Shown here: positions 50,372-59,507 of the stretch, piece after piece | Position numbering within the stretch: the stretch's first letter is position 1 | Layout: each line of letters begins with the position of its first letter | NCBI GenBank assembly: GCA_024703855.1 | Contig: CP087965.1 | Coordinates: forward strand, 2,348,001 to 2,412,000 | DNA from: Polaromonas sp. P2-4 | Lineage (GTDB): Bacteria > Pseudomonadota > Gammaproteobacteria > Burkholderiales > Burkholderiaceae_C | Length of the DNA stretch: 64,000 nt | Reading direction: 5' to 3' | Program-made: the position numbers and the translations under genes | Notes under the pieces: generated by a model | Told to the model about the DNA's origin: nothing | Databases searched by the model: none | The model's input: the letters and a program-made list of their open reading frames with translations, nothing else

Positions 50372-50645
50372 CCGGCACGAAGGGGAGTAACTCCCACGTT
50401 TTGCTGCACTGTTTAACAACAGGCAACCAGCAAAACCGCTTCAGCAAGTCGTCATTACGAACCCTTACGAACAGAGAAGTAGGGCTTCCGGCTTGTTGGG
50501 CATGCAGCCCCGCTGCATGTCGAGCCAGACCTTCGACAAGAGACCTGAACAGGTTTTTGTCGAGGTGTTCGCGGCAACCCCACGTACCCAACACATCGAC
50601 CTGCCAGGTTCCAACTAAGCCGGAAATCCGTCCGCCGGATTTCCA
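50372..50645 (+). ncRNA. yybP-ykoY family leader (manganese riboswitch) upstream of terC
   Basis: The 449 bp between the DUF3717-DUF1289 gene and terC are non-coding but structured. The conserved yybP-ykoY 5' box is seen as CACGAAGGGGAGTAACTCCC (50377-50396) and a 3' box as ACCCAACACATCGACCTGCC (50587-50606). Between them is a stem (TTCGACAA 50531 region with TTGTCGA 50556 region). After it, GGAAATCCG (50622-50630) pairs with CGGATTTCC (50636-50644), a strong hairpin next to the terC ribosome site. This class senses Mn2+ and often sits before TerC/Alx or Mn exporter genes. Boundaries are approximate. Confidence 0.78.
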
Positions 50646-50673
50646 CCTTGAAACTTGATATGGAGTGTGAACT

Positions 50674-51380
50674 ATGGAGTTATTTACTGCCCCCTGGTGG
50701 TCGGCCCTGCTGGCGATCATCCTGATTGACCTCGTACTGGCCGGCGACAACGCCATCGTGATTGCGCTGGCCGCGCGCAACCTGCCGCCGCATCTGCAGA
50801 AAAAGCCATTGCCTGGGGCGCGGTGGGCGCCATTGTGGTTCGCTCTGCCATGACGGTAGGTGTGGTCTGGCTGCTCAAAATCCCGGGACTGATGCTGGTC
50901 GGTGGCCTGGGCCTGCTGTGGATTGCCTACAAGCTGCTGGCTGACCAGGGTGGTGGTGAGCATGACGGCCCGGTGGCCAGCACCTTCTGGGGCGCCATGA
51001 AAACCATTGTGGTGGCCGACGCACTGATGGGCATCGACAACGTGCTGGGTGTGGCGGGCGCGGCCCATGGCTCGTTTGACCTGGTCATCATTGGCCTGCT
51101 GGTCAGCGTTCCGATTGTGGTGTTTGGCAGCACCATGGTGCTCAAGCTGGTGGAGCGCTTTCCCATCATCATCAAGCTGGGCGCTGCCGTGCTGGCGTTT
51201 ACCGCCGCCAAAATGATTGTGAGCGAGCCGCTGCTGGATGCGGTGTACGGCAGCCCGGCCACTTTGCCCTCGCTGGCGACCCAGCACACCGCCGCCCAAT
51301 GGGCTACCTACGCACTGGCGGTGGCCGGTGTACTGGGCGCAGGCTGGTGGGCCACCAGACCCGCCACTCTGGCCAAGTAA
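50674..51380 (+). CDS. TerC family membrane protein (frame break)
   Basis: About 236 residues, seven or so helices. MELFTAPWWSALLAIILIDL, VLAGDNAIVIALAARNLP is the TerC signature with the Asp-containing DxxxAGDNAI motif; the second half repeats it as VVADALMGIDNVLGVAGAAH. The YjbE/Alx branch of TerC proteins exports or handles Mn2+, which fits the manganese riboswitch class directly upstream. The break is near 50805: one more A in AAAAA gives LQKKAIAWGAVGAIV. GGAG lies about nine bases before the ATG. Confidence 0.93.
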
Positions 51381-51419
51381 GGGGAGCGTGCGCAAGCCAC
51401 GCGATGGTATTCTTTCGCC

Positions 51420-51773
51420 ATGAAACTTATCATTAGCTGGCTTCTTAGCGCGGCTGCCTTGCTGGCGGTGGCTTATCTTTATTCAGGCGTGGTGGTGACC
51501 AGCTTCACGGGCGCGCTGATTGCGGCGGCCGTGCTGGGCGCACTGAACATGGTGGTGCGCCCGATTCTTGTGTTGCTGACCCTGCCCGTCACGCTGGTGA
51601 CCTTGGGCCTCTTTCTGTTCATCGTCAACGCGCTGATGTTCTGGGCGGCGGCGGGACTGGTCAGCGGCTTCAATGTCACCGGTTTTGGCGCGGCATTGAT
51701 AGGTTCGCTGATTTACTCGGTGCTGCAGCTAGCGATCGATTTTGTCTTGGAGCGCCTGCTCTTTAACAAGTAA
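51420..51773 (+). CDS. Phage-holin-4 superfamily membrane protein (YvlD-like)
   Basis: Intact, 117 residues, four helices (ISWLLSAAALLAVAYLYSGV, ALIAAAVLGALNMVVRPILV, LVTLGLFLFIVNALMFWAAA, FGAALIGSLIYSVLQLAIDF). NMVVRPILVLLTLPVTLVTL is the core of the phage_holin_4_2/DUF360 family. No other phage gene is near, so this is a chromosomal family member of unknown role, not a prophage. It follows terC by 39 bp and may be co-transcribed. Its last 45 bases overlap the 3' end of the convergent M48 protease gene. Confidence 0.85.
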   Translation: MKLIISWLLSAAALLAVAYLYSGVVVTSFTGALIAAAVLGALNMVVRPILVLLTLPVTLVTLGLFLFIVNALMFWAAAGLVSGFNVTGFGAALIGSLIYSVLQLAIDFVLERLLFNK

Positions 51774-53414
51774 CTCGACCTGGCGGGTTCGCGTATCGAT
51801 GATCGAACCCTCCACATAATCCGCGCTGCCGGGGTTGCTGCGCATCAGCCCCTGCGCGGCCTTCAGGCGGTCCAGTGCGGCGGGGTAGTCCAGCTGCGCC
51901 GCCCGGCTTTCCGCATCTGCGCGAATCGCCCGCACATTCTGGTTTTGCTTGCCGTACGCCACCGCCAGAAGTTGCCAGGCAGACGCATCTTTGGGGTGCG
52001 CCGCCACCCAGGTTTGCAGCCGCTCTGAGACCTCTTTCGCCCGACCCGCCGCCAGCAAGGCGCGGGCCCGCACCATCACATCCGCCCGCGAAGTGGCCTT
52101 GGTAATATCAATGGAAGATGCCGAGGGCGGCACGGCACCGGCCAGCAAATCGATCTCGATGGAGAGCAGTTCCACCGCATTGTTGGCGCGCTGAATTTCG
52201 GCGGTGAGGGGCTTGAGCCTGGCCAAAAGATTGCGTGCGCCCGCAAAATCACGCAGTTGCGCCGCAGCCAATGCGCCGCCGTACAAGGTGCCCGCGTCGC
52301 GAATGTTCGTCGCTGATACAGCTGAAGCCGGTGATTCCAGGGGCTGCAGCTGCGCGGGTCCTGCCCGACGCTGGGCTTCAGCCACCATGGTGCGCAGCAC
52401 ATCTACCCCGGGCGCCGCCACCGCCCGGGCACGCGGCCATCATGGCGTGCAATAAGCGCGCCTTGCCCGCATCGGCATCACTGTCTTTGGCTGGGTTGGC
52501 GGCCGGAACCAATTGCAAGCGCGCTTGCGCTTCGGCAATGCGCTCGGTAGTGAGCGGGTGCGAGCGCAGGTAAGGAAAAGCCCCGTTGTCGTTCAGCCGT
52601 GAGCCCTGCTGCAGCTTGTCGAACATGGCGGTCACGCCACGGCTTTGAAAGCCGGCGTCGGTCATCACGCCAAAGCCGACACGGTCAGCCTCCCGTTCCA
52701 TATCCCGCGAAAAGTTGAGTTGGCCCTGCGCCGCCAAGGCCTGCCCGCCCACCACAGCCGCGCTGGCCATGTCACCGCTTTTGCCGGCGGCCAGCGCGCC
52801 CAGAATCATGGCGGCAAGAATCCAGGGCGTCTGCCGGGACTGATTCGTCATCAAACGCGAAATATGCCGCTGCGTGACATGGCTGAGTTCATGCGCCAGC
52901 ACGGCCGCCAACTCATCCGAGCTGCCCACCGTGCCAATCAGCCCCAGGTGCACCCCAAAATACCCGCCGGGCAAGGCAAAGGCGTTGATGGTCCGGTCAC
53001 GAATCAGAAAGATTTCCCAGGCAAAGCGTTCATCCAGCTCGGCCTGCAAGCTCGCCGCGCACGCGCTGCCGCCATCAAGGGCTGCCAGATACTTTGCAGG
53101 TAGTCCGCCAGCACCGGGTCATCGATGTTGTCCGGGTCGTGGTAAATGCTGACGGCAATGCGGTCGCCAAGGCGGCGCTCCGCCGCCGCGGTCAGCTCGG
53201 AGTTGTCCCCCAGATGCGGCAGTGCGCCGGTGCTGCCGCCCGGCATTTGCGTTGGCGTTGGCGTTGGTGTTTGGGCCACCGAAAAATTGGCAGACACCGT
53301 GAAAACCATGGCGGCCAGCGCCAACCGGCCAAAGGCAAAGCGCTGCCTGGGTTTGAACGTTTCAGAACGAATCGATGGGGACAAAAGCAACGACCTCAGT
53401 GGTGTGGGTATCAA
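51729..53414 (-). CDS. M48 family metalloprotease with TPR region, BepA-like (two frame breaks)
   Basis: About 562 residues. An N-terminal signal peptide (RLALAAMVFTVSANFSVAQ) sends it to the periplasm. The zinc site is in ELAAVLAHELSHVTQRHISR (HExxH) with the third ligand Glu in FSRDMEREADRVGFGVMTDA; the C-terminal half is TPR-like (ALLAAGRAKEVSERLQTWVA, KDASAWQLLAVAYGKQNQN). This is the BepA/YfgC architecture, an outer-membrane protein quality-control protease. The frame breaks near 53045 and 52435. The start is uncertain (TTG 53414 or a later codon). Divergent from moaC across 60 bp. Confidence 0.9.
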
Positions 53415-53474
53415 TCAGGGCGGTCCAGAATGTGCTCTTATGATGACGGATGGTTGTAAAGGTTTTGTAACAGC

Positions 53475-53959
53475 ATGACGTCTTCTTCAGCACTCACGCA
53501 TTTTGATAGCCAGGGCCAGGCTCACATGGTTGATGTGGCGGCCAAGGCGGCGACACACCGTATCGCCATTGCACAGGGCCGCATCGTCATGAATCCGGCA
53601 ACGCTGTCCATTGTTCTTGAGGGCAGCGCCAAAAAGGCGATGTGCTGGGCATCGCGCGCATTGCCGGCATCATGGCGGCCAAGAAAACCAGCGAGCTGAT
53701 CCCGCTGTGCCATCCACTGGCACTGACGCGGGTCGCCGTTGATTTCGCACCCGATGCGGCCAGCGCCAGCATCACCTGCCGCGCCACCGTAGAGACCGTC
53801 GGCCCGACCGGCGTGGAAATGGAAGCGCTGACGGCGGTGCAAGTGGCCTTGCTGACGATTTACGACATGTGCAAAGCGGTGGACCGGGCGATGGTCATGA
53901 CCGACGTGCGTGTGCTCGAAAAGCACGGCGGCAAATCGGGCAGCTTTGTGAACCCCTGA
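53475..53959 (+). CDS. moaC: Cyclic pyranopterin monophosphate synthase MoaC (frame break)
   Basis: About 161 residues. Acts with MoaA in the first step of molybdenum cofactor synthesis. The N-terminus ([33 protein letters not shown]) and the conserved [60 protein letters not shown] and [11 protein letters not shown] are all present. The break is near 53640; one more G gives [14 protein letters not shown]. No other moa/moe gene is adjacent; it is convergent with the PglL-like ligase gene. Confidence 0.95.
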
Positions 53960-53980
53960 GGCACGCGGACTCTTTTCAAC

Positions 53981-55544
53981 TCATTTCACCAATTGGAGCA
54001 GTTCGGGCAGTCTGGCGTTTCCCTGTGCCCAGCGGGCATGATCCGCCGGAAAAGCCGCCCGATAACGTGTCAGCTGTGCCAGGGCTTCATCATCAAGGCC
54101 CAACATCACGGCGCTTTCAATCACCTTTTCAATCACGCGTGGCTCGGGCGAATAATGCAGCAGCGCCTTCGCCGTGTCGAAGGTCCACTGCGCGTTAACT
54201 TGCGTGAGTGGCGTGATGCTCAATTCGGCAAAGCGCACCTGCTTGCGGAACAGCCATGAATCGTGGATTTTGGCCATAGTGTCGTCGTGGTACGCCGCAT
54301 CACGCGCTTCGGGTGCCCGGTAAATCTGGCTGATGCGGTGATAGTCCCACATCGCATAGCCAGAAATTGCTATCAAAACAATAGCTATCTGCGCACGTAA
54401 TGTATGGACCAGAGGCCGATTTGGCTTGAATTTTTGCTCAAAACCCGTTTCAGGGCCCTGCCACAGCATCAGCACACACAATCCCACCGCCATCTGGAAA
54501 GGCCCGTACCAGAGCGGGTATTCAAGCAGGCTGTGCAGCCCGATCACCGCCAACACGCCCCAGGCCAGCTGGCGCGTGGCGTCCAGCTCGCGCCAGGGCT
54601 GCTGTCGCCACACCCACCACAGCAAACCGCAGCAGAGGATCAGCGCAGCCGGAACACCCAGTTCCACCGCCACATGCAGCGGCAGGTTGTGCGCATTGTC
54701 CAGAATATCGCAAAAGCGCGGCCCGTCGTACAGCGTGACGTAATGGGCGTAATCCAGCTCACCCCAACCCCAGCCCAACCAGGGCTTCTGGGCAATCAGG
54801 TGCAGCACGTTGGACCAGAGCGTGAGGCGGCTGGCACAAAGCGGGTCGCCCACACGCACCCGTGCGAACATGCCCTGCGCCGACAAATCCAGCCCCGCCA
54901 GCCAGGGCAGCGCCAGCGTCGCCAGCGCGTAAACCCCCAGCGCCGTCAGCAGCACGCGGCGAAGCACCAGGTGGCGCCACCCGCCCCACATCCCCCAGAG
55001 CGCGCCCAGCAAACCCAACTGCAGCAGCCCGGTCCGCGATGAAGAGGCGGCATTCCCCGCCGCCAGCAGACCCGCCGCCAGCCCCATCAACCATTGGCCG
55101 CGCCCTGGCAAAACGGCCTGTTGCCGCAAGCCAGAGCAATGCCGCTAGGGACAGGCTGGTCAGGGTCGCAAACTGGTTGCGCTGGCGCAGGTTGGCAAAC
55201 GCCTCGCCCACTTCAGTCTGGCTCATCCAGGGCGAAAAATTGCCTGCCGCGCCAAAGTACTGGCATAAACCAATCACGCTGCTGAGCAGCCCCGCCCCCA
55301 GCCAGGCCCATGCAATGGCCGGCATCCAGCGCCCGGCGCACAGGCGGTCAGGCCTCCGGCTCCACACGCCCAGCAACACTGCAGCGCAGGGCCATGAGAA
55401 CAGCAAGGGCACGGCGGCAGGCGTGGGCCCCGGGGCAAACGGGTTGAGCCAGGGCAACGCGACGAGAAGGAAAACAGAAATGGACTGCATCGAGGGGAAG
55501 GTCACAGCGCCAAGCGCTTTGGCATCAAAGTTGAATCGAGTCAT
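53981..55544 (-). CDS. O-antigen ligase/PglL-like oligosaccharyltransferase (frame break)
   Basis: About 521 residues, ten or more helices, from ATG 55544. The Wzy_C region is visible: GLCQYFGAAGNFSPW, EAFANLRQRNQFATLTSLSL, GWGWGELDYAHYVTLYDGPR and DNAHNLPLHVAVELGVPAAL, with a DUF3366/Wzy_C_2-type tail. PglL proteins transfer lipid-linked glycans to pilin or other exported proteins; an O-antigen ligase is the alternative. The break is near 55120. A family B repeat (54366-54432) encodes part of a late helix, IAIVLIAISGYAMWDY. It lies next to the polysaccharide cluster that starts at 56 kb. Confidence 0.88.
54366..54432 (+). repeat. Family B repeat inside the PglL-like gene
   Basis: Hairpin GCTATCAAAACAATAGC (54369-54385), then TATCTGCGCACGTAATGTAT and GGACCAGAGGCCGATTTGGC. 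Read from the minus strand the hairpin gives IAIVLIA within a transmembrane helix and the tail gives NRPLVHTLRAQ. The hairpin is the exact reverse complement of the one at 36091-36107. Confidence 0.83.
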
Positions 55545-55601
55545 TATCTGGTCTGCCCCGGCAGGCGGCTCAGCAGGCAGCCCCGGTCGGCATGCGCTGC
55601 A

Positions 55602-55633
55602 GGCGTGATGGCGTGATGGCGTGATGGCGTGAT
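55602..55633 (+). repeat. Tandem 8-bp repeat, four copies
   Basis: Four direct copies of GGCGTGAT in the gap between the divergent PglL-like gene (start 55544) and the toxin-antitoxin remnant (start 55727). Unit number could vary by slippage; no role is evident. Confidence 0.9.
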
Positions 55634-55726
55634 GGTCAGCGTCGGATGCTGACCTATTCAACTGCCGCTCGTAACTGAAGGCGCCCCAGATTAAACTTGT
55701 TCAATAAACAGCACAGGTTCAACATC

Positions 55727-55858
55727 ATGCGCGTCGTAGATTTCTCCGAGGCTCGCAACAACCTCAAAACCGTCATCAATCAGGTTATTGAAGATGCCGA
55801 CTACACCGTGATCGGCGACGATCTGGTAGTGATCGCATGCCGCTATCACTACGACTGA
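55727..55858 (+). pseudogene. YefM-YoeB fusion remnant (43 codons)
   Basis: From ATG 55727 the reading starts MRVVDFSEARNNLKTVINQV, the N-terminus of a YefM/Phd antitoxin, and after about 29 residues switches to GDDLVVIACRYHYD followed by a stop, which matches the C-terminal end of a YoeB toxin (E. coli YoeB ends ACRYHY). The middle of both genes is missing, so an in-frame internal deletion has joined the start of yefM to the end of yoeB near 55815. The product can be neither a working antitoxin nor toxin; the operon start and SEAR motif are preserved. Confidence 0.75.
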
Positions 55859-56056
55859 TCAGAGGAGGTACTGAAAATCAGTCTGGCCGCAGAGCCGTCA
55901 TGCCTTCAGGGACTTCGAGTCCGGATGTAGGACTGCAATTTCTCACCGTTTACCCACCCCGAATTAAAAAGCCTGGCATACCGGAGCGTCCCTGCAGGGA
56001 GTCTGGTCCCATTTATTCATTTGGGATTTGGGATAATTCACCTTCAAAAAGAGCCC

Positions 56057-57076
56057 ATGACACCCTGCATCCTTATCACCGGCGGAGCCGGCTACATAGG
56101 CTCACACACGGCGGTCACGCTGATGGAGGCCGGGCACAGGGTGGTCATCATCGACAACCTGTGCAACAGCAGCCCGCGCGTGCTAGACCGGCTACGCAGG
56201 CTGTGCGGCAACTCGTTTGAGTTCGTGCAGGCCGACGTGCGTGACGGCGCCGCACTTGATGCCATCTTCACACAGCATCCCGTAAACAGCGTTATCCACT
56301 TTGCCGGCCTCAAGGCCGTGGGGGAGTCGATGGCCCAGCCCCTGCGCTACTTCGACAATAACGTCGGCAGCACAATCAGCCTGCTGCAAGCGATGGATCG
56401 CGCGGACGTGCGGCGCATCGTGTTCAGTTCGTCGGCCACGGTGTACGGCGATCCGCAACAGGTGCCGATTCCTGAAACCGCGCCCCTGAAAGCCACCAAC
56501 CCCTACGGCCGCACCAAGCTCATTTGCGAAGATATGCTGCGTGACCTGCAATGTGCCGACCCACGCTGGCAGGTCGCGATCCTGCGCTACTTCAACCCCG
56601 TGGGTGCGCACCCCAGCGGACTCATCGGGGAAGCCCCCAGCGGCGTTCCCAACAACCTGATGCCCTACATCACCCAGGTGGCCGTGGGCCAGCGCGACTA
56701 CTTGAGCATTTTCGGCAACGACTACCCCACGCCAGATGGCACCGGGGTGCGCGACTACATCCACGTGATGGACCTGGCCCGGGGCCATCTGGCTGCGCTG
56801 GACCATCTTGCCAACGAGCAGCAATCCATCACCGTGAACCTGGGCACCGGGTACGGCGTTAGCGTCAAGCAACTCGTCGATACCTTTTCCCGGGTGGCCG
56901 GGCGGCCCATCGCCCACCGCCATGTCGCCCGCCGCTCTGGCGACGTGGCCGCCTGCTACGCCGACACCAGCTTGGCGCGCACAATTCTCGGCTGGCAAGC
57001 CGAGCACGACATTGCCCGCATGTGCGAAGACGCCTGGCGCTGGCAGTCGATAAACCCCACCGGCTACGCAAGTTAA
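56057..57076 (+). CDS. galE: UDP-glucose 4-epimerase
   Basis: Intact, 339 residues. Interconverts UDP-glucose and UDP-galactose (or the GlcNAc/GalNAc pair) for surface glycans. NAD site ILITGGAGYIGSHTAVTLME, catalytic SSSATVYGDP and NPYGRTKLICEDML (YxxxK), and the substrate part GVRDYIHVMDLARGHLAALD. ATG 56057 is chosen because it directly precedes the Rossmann strand. First gene of the polysaccharide cluster; the 198 bp before it (55859-56056) hold no gene. The next gene begins 30 bp downstream. Confidence 0.96.
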   Translation: MTPCILITGGAGYIGSHTAVTLMEAGHRVVIIDNLCNSSPRVLDRLRRLCGNSFEFVQADVRDGAALDAIFTQHPVNSVIHFAGLKAVGESMAQPLRYFDNNVGSTISLLQAMDRADVRRIVFSSSATVYGDPQQVPIPETAPLKATNPYGRTKLICEDMLRDLQCADPRWQVAILRYFNPVGAHPSGLIGEAPSGVPNNLMPYITQVAVGQRDYLSIFGNDYPTPDGTGVRDYIHVMDLARGHLAALDHLANEQQSITVNLGTGYGVSVKQLVDTFSRVAGRPIAHRHVARRSGDVAACYADTSLARTILGWQAEHDIARMCEDAWRWQSINPTGYAS

Positions 57077-57106
57077 TTGGAATCTGCCCCCTATTTTTTG
57101 AAGATC

Positions 57107-58219
57107 ATGCAGGTCATCACCAAGGGCGAGACCGGCGGTGCGCAAACGCATGTGCTCGCGCTCTGCCAGGCCCTTGCGCCGCGCGTGCGCTTTATGGCGG
57201 TCATTGGCGGTGCGTCGCCCCGCACAGTTCTGGGCGATGGATTGCTGACGTTGGGCATACCGGTCTTTCCGCTGCCACAACTCGGCAACTCACTGTCGCC
57301 GCTGCGCGTGCTGGCCGCCGTTCGCGCCCTGCTGCGCCTGTTGCGTGAACACAAGCCAGACATCCTCCACGCCCACAGTGCAGTGGCCGGCGTCGTCGCA
57401 CGCATCGCGGGCCGCATCGCCGGCACGCCGGTGATCTACACCGTGCATGGCTTTGGCTTCAAGCCCGAAGCGCCCTGGCTGCAGCGCTGGGCCGCCTGGC
57501 TGGCCGAATGGGCGCTGGCCCGGCTCACCAGCCACATGATCTGCGTCTCCGACCATGAGCGCCAACTGGCCCGCCGCCTGCCGATCGCGCCCGGCCGCCT
57601 CAGCGTCATCCCCAATGCCGTGACGGACTCACCCGACCGCGCCCACCCTGACCATGAGCCCATGCGCATCGTCATGGTGGCGCGCTTGGCACGCCCCAAG
57701 CGACCCGACCTGCTGCTGCAGGCGCTGGCCCTGCTGCGCGACCGGCTGGGCCACGAGGTACCCGCCAGCCTGATCGGCGGCGGACCGGATCTCGAGGCCG
57801 ATCGCGCCTTGGCCCAAGAACTGAACCTGAAGGGCGTGGACTTCACTGGCGACGCAGACGATGTGCCTAGACGACTGGCGCAGCATGAGGTTTTCGTCCT
57901 GATGTCCGACCACGAGGGCCTGCCCATCTCGGTGATTGAGGCCATGCGCGCCGGCCTCGCCATAGTTGCCAGCGACCTGCCCGGCATTCACGAGCTGGTC
58001 ACCCACGGCATCCAGTGCCTGCTGGTCCCCAACGAGCCGGGCGCCCTGGCCGAAGCACTTCTATCCCTCGTCGCAGCTCCCCACCTGCGCGCCCGCCTCG
58101 GCCACGCAGCACGCCAGCACTACGAAGCCCGGTTCACGCCGGCGCCCATGGCCCGTGCGGTCGAAACACTCTATGGTCAAATCACCCACCATGAGCCTGC
58201 CCGCGACCACGTCCGTTGA
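57107..58219 (+). CDS. Glycosyltransferase family 4
   Basis: Intact, 370 residues from ATG 57107 (MQVITKGETGGAQTHVLALC, the GG-rich acceptor loop typical of GT4). C-terminal donor domain with RIVMVARLARPKRPDLLLQA, ASLIGGGPDLEADRALAQEL and the retaining E-x7-E motif SDHEGLPISVIEAMRAGLAI. It transfers a sugar from a nucleotide donor to a lipid-linked glycan in the cytoplasm; donor and acceptor are not predictable. It overlaps the next gene (initiating transferase) by 29 bp. Confidence 0.92.
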   Translation: MQVITKGETGGAQTHVLALCQALAPRVRFMAVIGGASPRTVLGDGLLTLGIPVFPLPQLGNSLSPLRVLAAVRALLRLLREHKPDILHAHSAVAGVVARIAGRIAGTPVIYTVHGFGFKPEAPWLQRWAAWLAEWALARLTSHMICVSDHERQLARRLPIAPGRLSVIPNAVTDSPDRAHPDHEPMRIVMVARLARPKRPDLLLQALALLRDRLGHEVPASLIGGGPDLEADRALAQELNLKGVDFTGDADDVPRRLAQHEVFVLMSDHEGLPISVIEAMRAGLAIVASDLPGIHELVTHGIQCLLVPNEPGALAEALLSLVAAPHLRARLGHAARQHYEARFTPAPMARAVETLYGQITHHEPARDHVR

Positions 58220-59507
58220 GCACAGCACCCTCGCGTCGTCCACCGCACGCCGGCAGGGCGCGCAACTCGGCTGGTCGCTGGCCGGCGTCCTGACTTTGCT
58301 GCTGAGCTACCTGATTGGCCTCGGGCTGTACAAGGCCGGCCTAGCCACACACCAGTTCTCGCAGACCGTGCTGTGGTGTGCACTGCCCTACCTGCTGGCT
58401 GCCCACTGGCTCTACCAGGGCACCGGTCTGCCCGCCGCCGAGCGCAGCAGCCTGCTGCTCGTCACCACGGCCATGCCCTTTCTGCTGACGCCCCTGGGCT
58501 TTGCGCTGCTGCAGCAGCCCTACTCGCGCGGTGCGGTGCTGCTGGTCTATGCATTGTCCACCGCCTGGTTTGTGCTGGGCGACTGGCTGCAGCGGCGGCG
58601 CCACACGCAACGGCTGCTCTACCTTGATCCCAGCGTGCCTGAACGGCTCCAGCGCCTGCTGGGCAACGCACTTTTACGCAACCAGTCGGTACGCCTGGAA
58701 CAGTGGCCCAACGAAGCACTGGCACCAGAACAAATACCTGCCTGCGAAGGCGTGGTGCTCGACCGGCAGATGCCGCCCAACGATGCGCGCCGCCAGCTGC
58801 TCAGCACCCTCAAACTCAACCACGTGCGTCTTTACAGCGTGGAGGCGGTGGCCGAACTGCTCAGCGGCCGCAAGATGCTGCCCACCAGCCAGGACGACCT
58901 CTGGCAGATCGACGGCAATCCGGCCCACGACGTGGCCAAGCGCGTGATCGACATGGCGCTGGTGCTGGCCACCCTGCCGCTGTGGCTGCCACTCTGCGCA
59001 CTGGTGGGCATAGCCGTCAAGCTGGGCTCCCCCGGCCCCGTGCTGTTCACCCAAAGCCGCGTGGGTCTCAATGGCCGTGACTTCCGGCTCTGGAAGTTCC
59101 GCAGCATGCATCATCATCAAGCTCCGCAGCCCGCCCGCTTCGCGCGGCAGCAGGACGACCGCGTCACACGCGTAGGCCGCACCATACGACGCTGGCGACT
59201 CGATGAACTACCCCAGCTCTGGAATGTGTTGTTGGGGCAAATGAGCCTGATCGGTCCACGCCCCGAACAGACGCAGTTCGTGCACGAATTCGCCACCTGC
59301 ATCCCGGCCTATCCCTATCGCCACCTGGTGCGCCCCGGCATTACCGGCTGGGCCCAAGTGCAGCAGGGCTATGCGGACAGCGAGGAGCAAACCGTCGTCA
59401 AGCTCAGCTACGACCTCTACTACGTGGCGCATTACTCCATGGCACTGGATCTGTTGATTGCATACAAAACCATCCGCATCGTATTGAACGGTTTTGGCTC
59501 ACGCTGA
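58191..59507 (+). CDS. Polyprenyl glycosylphosphotransferase (initiating sugar transferase)
   Basis: Intact, 438 residues from ATG 58191. The N-terminal half has four helices (GWSLAGVLTLLLSYLIGLGL and following) plus a Rossmann-like part; the C-terminal half is the bacterial sugar transferase domain: KRVIDMALVLATLPLWLPLC, LFTQSRVGLNGRDFRLWKFR, RWRLDELPQLWNVLLGQMSL, IGPRPEQTQFVHEF. WcaJ-type enzymes transfer a sugar-1-phosphate to undecaprenyl phosphate and start repeat-unit assembly. Key enzyme of the cluster. Its end overlaps the convergent methyltransferase gene by 9 bp. Confidence 0.95.
   Translation: MSLPATTSVEHSTLASSTARRQGAQLGWSLAGVLTLLLSYLIGLGLYKAGLATHQFSQTVLWCALPYLLAAHWLYQGTGLPAAERSSLLLVTTAMPFLLTPLGFALLQQPYSRGAVLLVYALSTAWFVLGDWLQRRRHTQRLLYLDPSVPERLQRLLGNALLRNQSVRLEQWPNEALAPEQIPACEGVVLDRQMPPNDARRQLLSTLKLNHVRLYSVEAVAELLSGRKMLPTSQDDLWQIDGNPAHDVAKRVIDMALVLATLPLWLPLCALVGIAVKLGSPGPVLFTQSRVGLNGRDFRLWKFRSMHHHQAPQPARFARQQDDRVTRVGRTIRRWRLDELPQLWNVLLGQMSLIGPRPEQTQFVHEFATCIPAYPYRHLVRPGITGWAQVQQGYADSEEQTVVKLSYDLYYVAHYSMALDLLIAYKTIRIVLNGFGSR

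Noticed and set aside
50341-50372. Sigma-70 promoter TTGCAA ... TATAGT before the terC leader
   Set aside because: The spacing between the two boxes is only about 12 bases, too short for a standard promoter; a promoter is expected nearby but I cannot place it.
51420-51773. Holin gene as evidence of a prophage
   Set aside because: The phage_holin_4 family is widespread in chromosomes and no other phage gene, attachment site or lysis gene is nearby.
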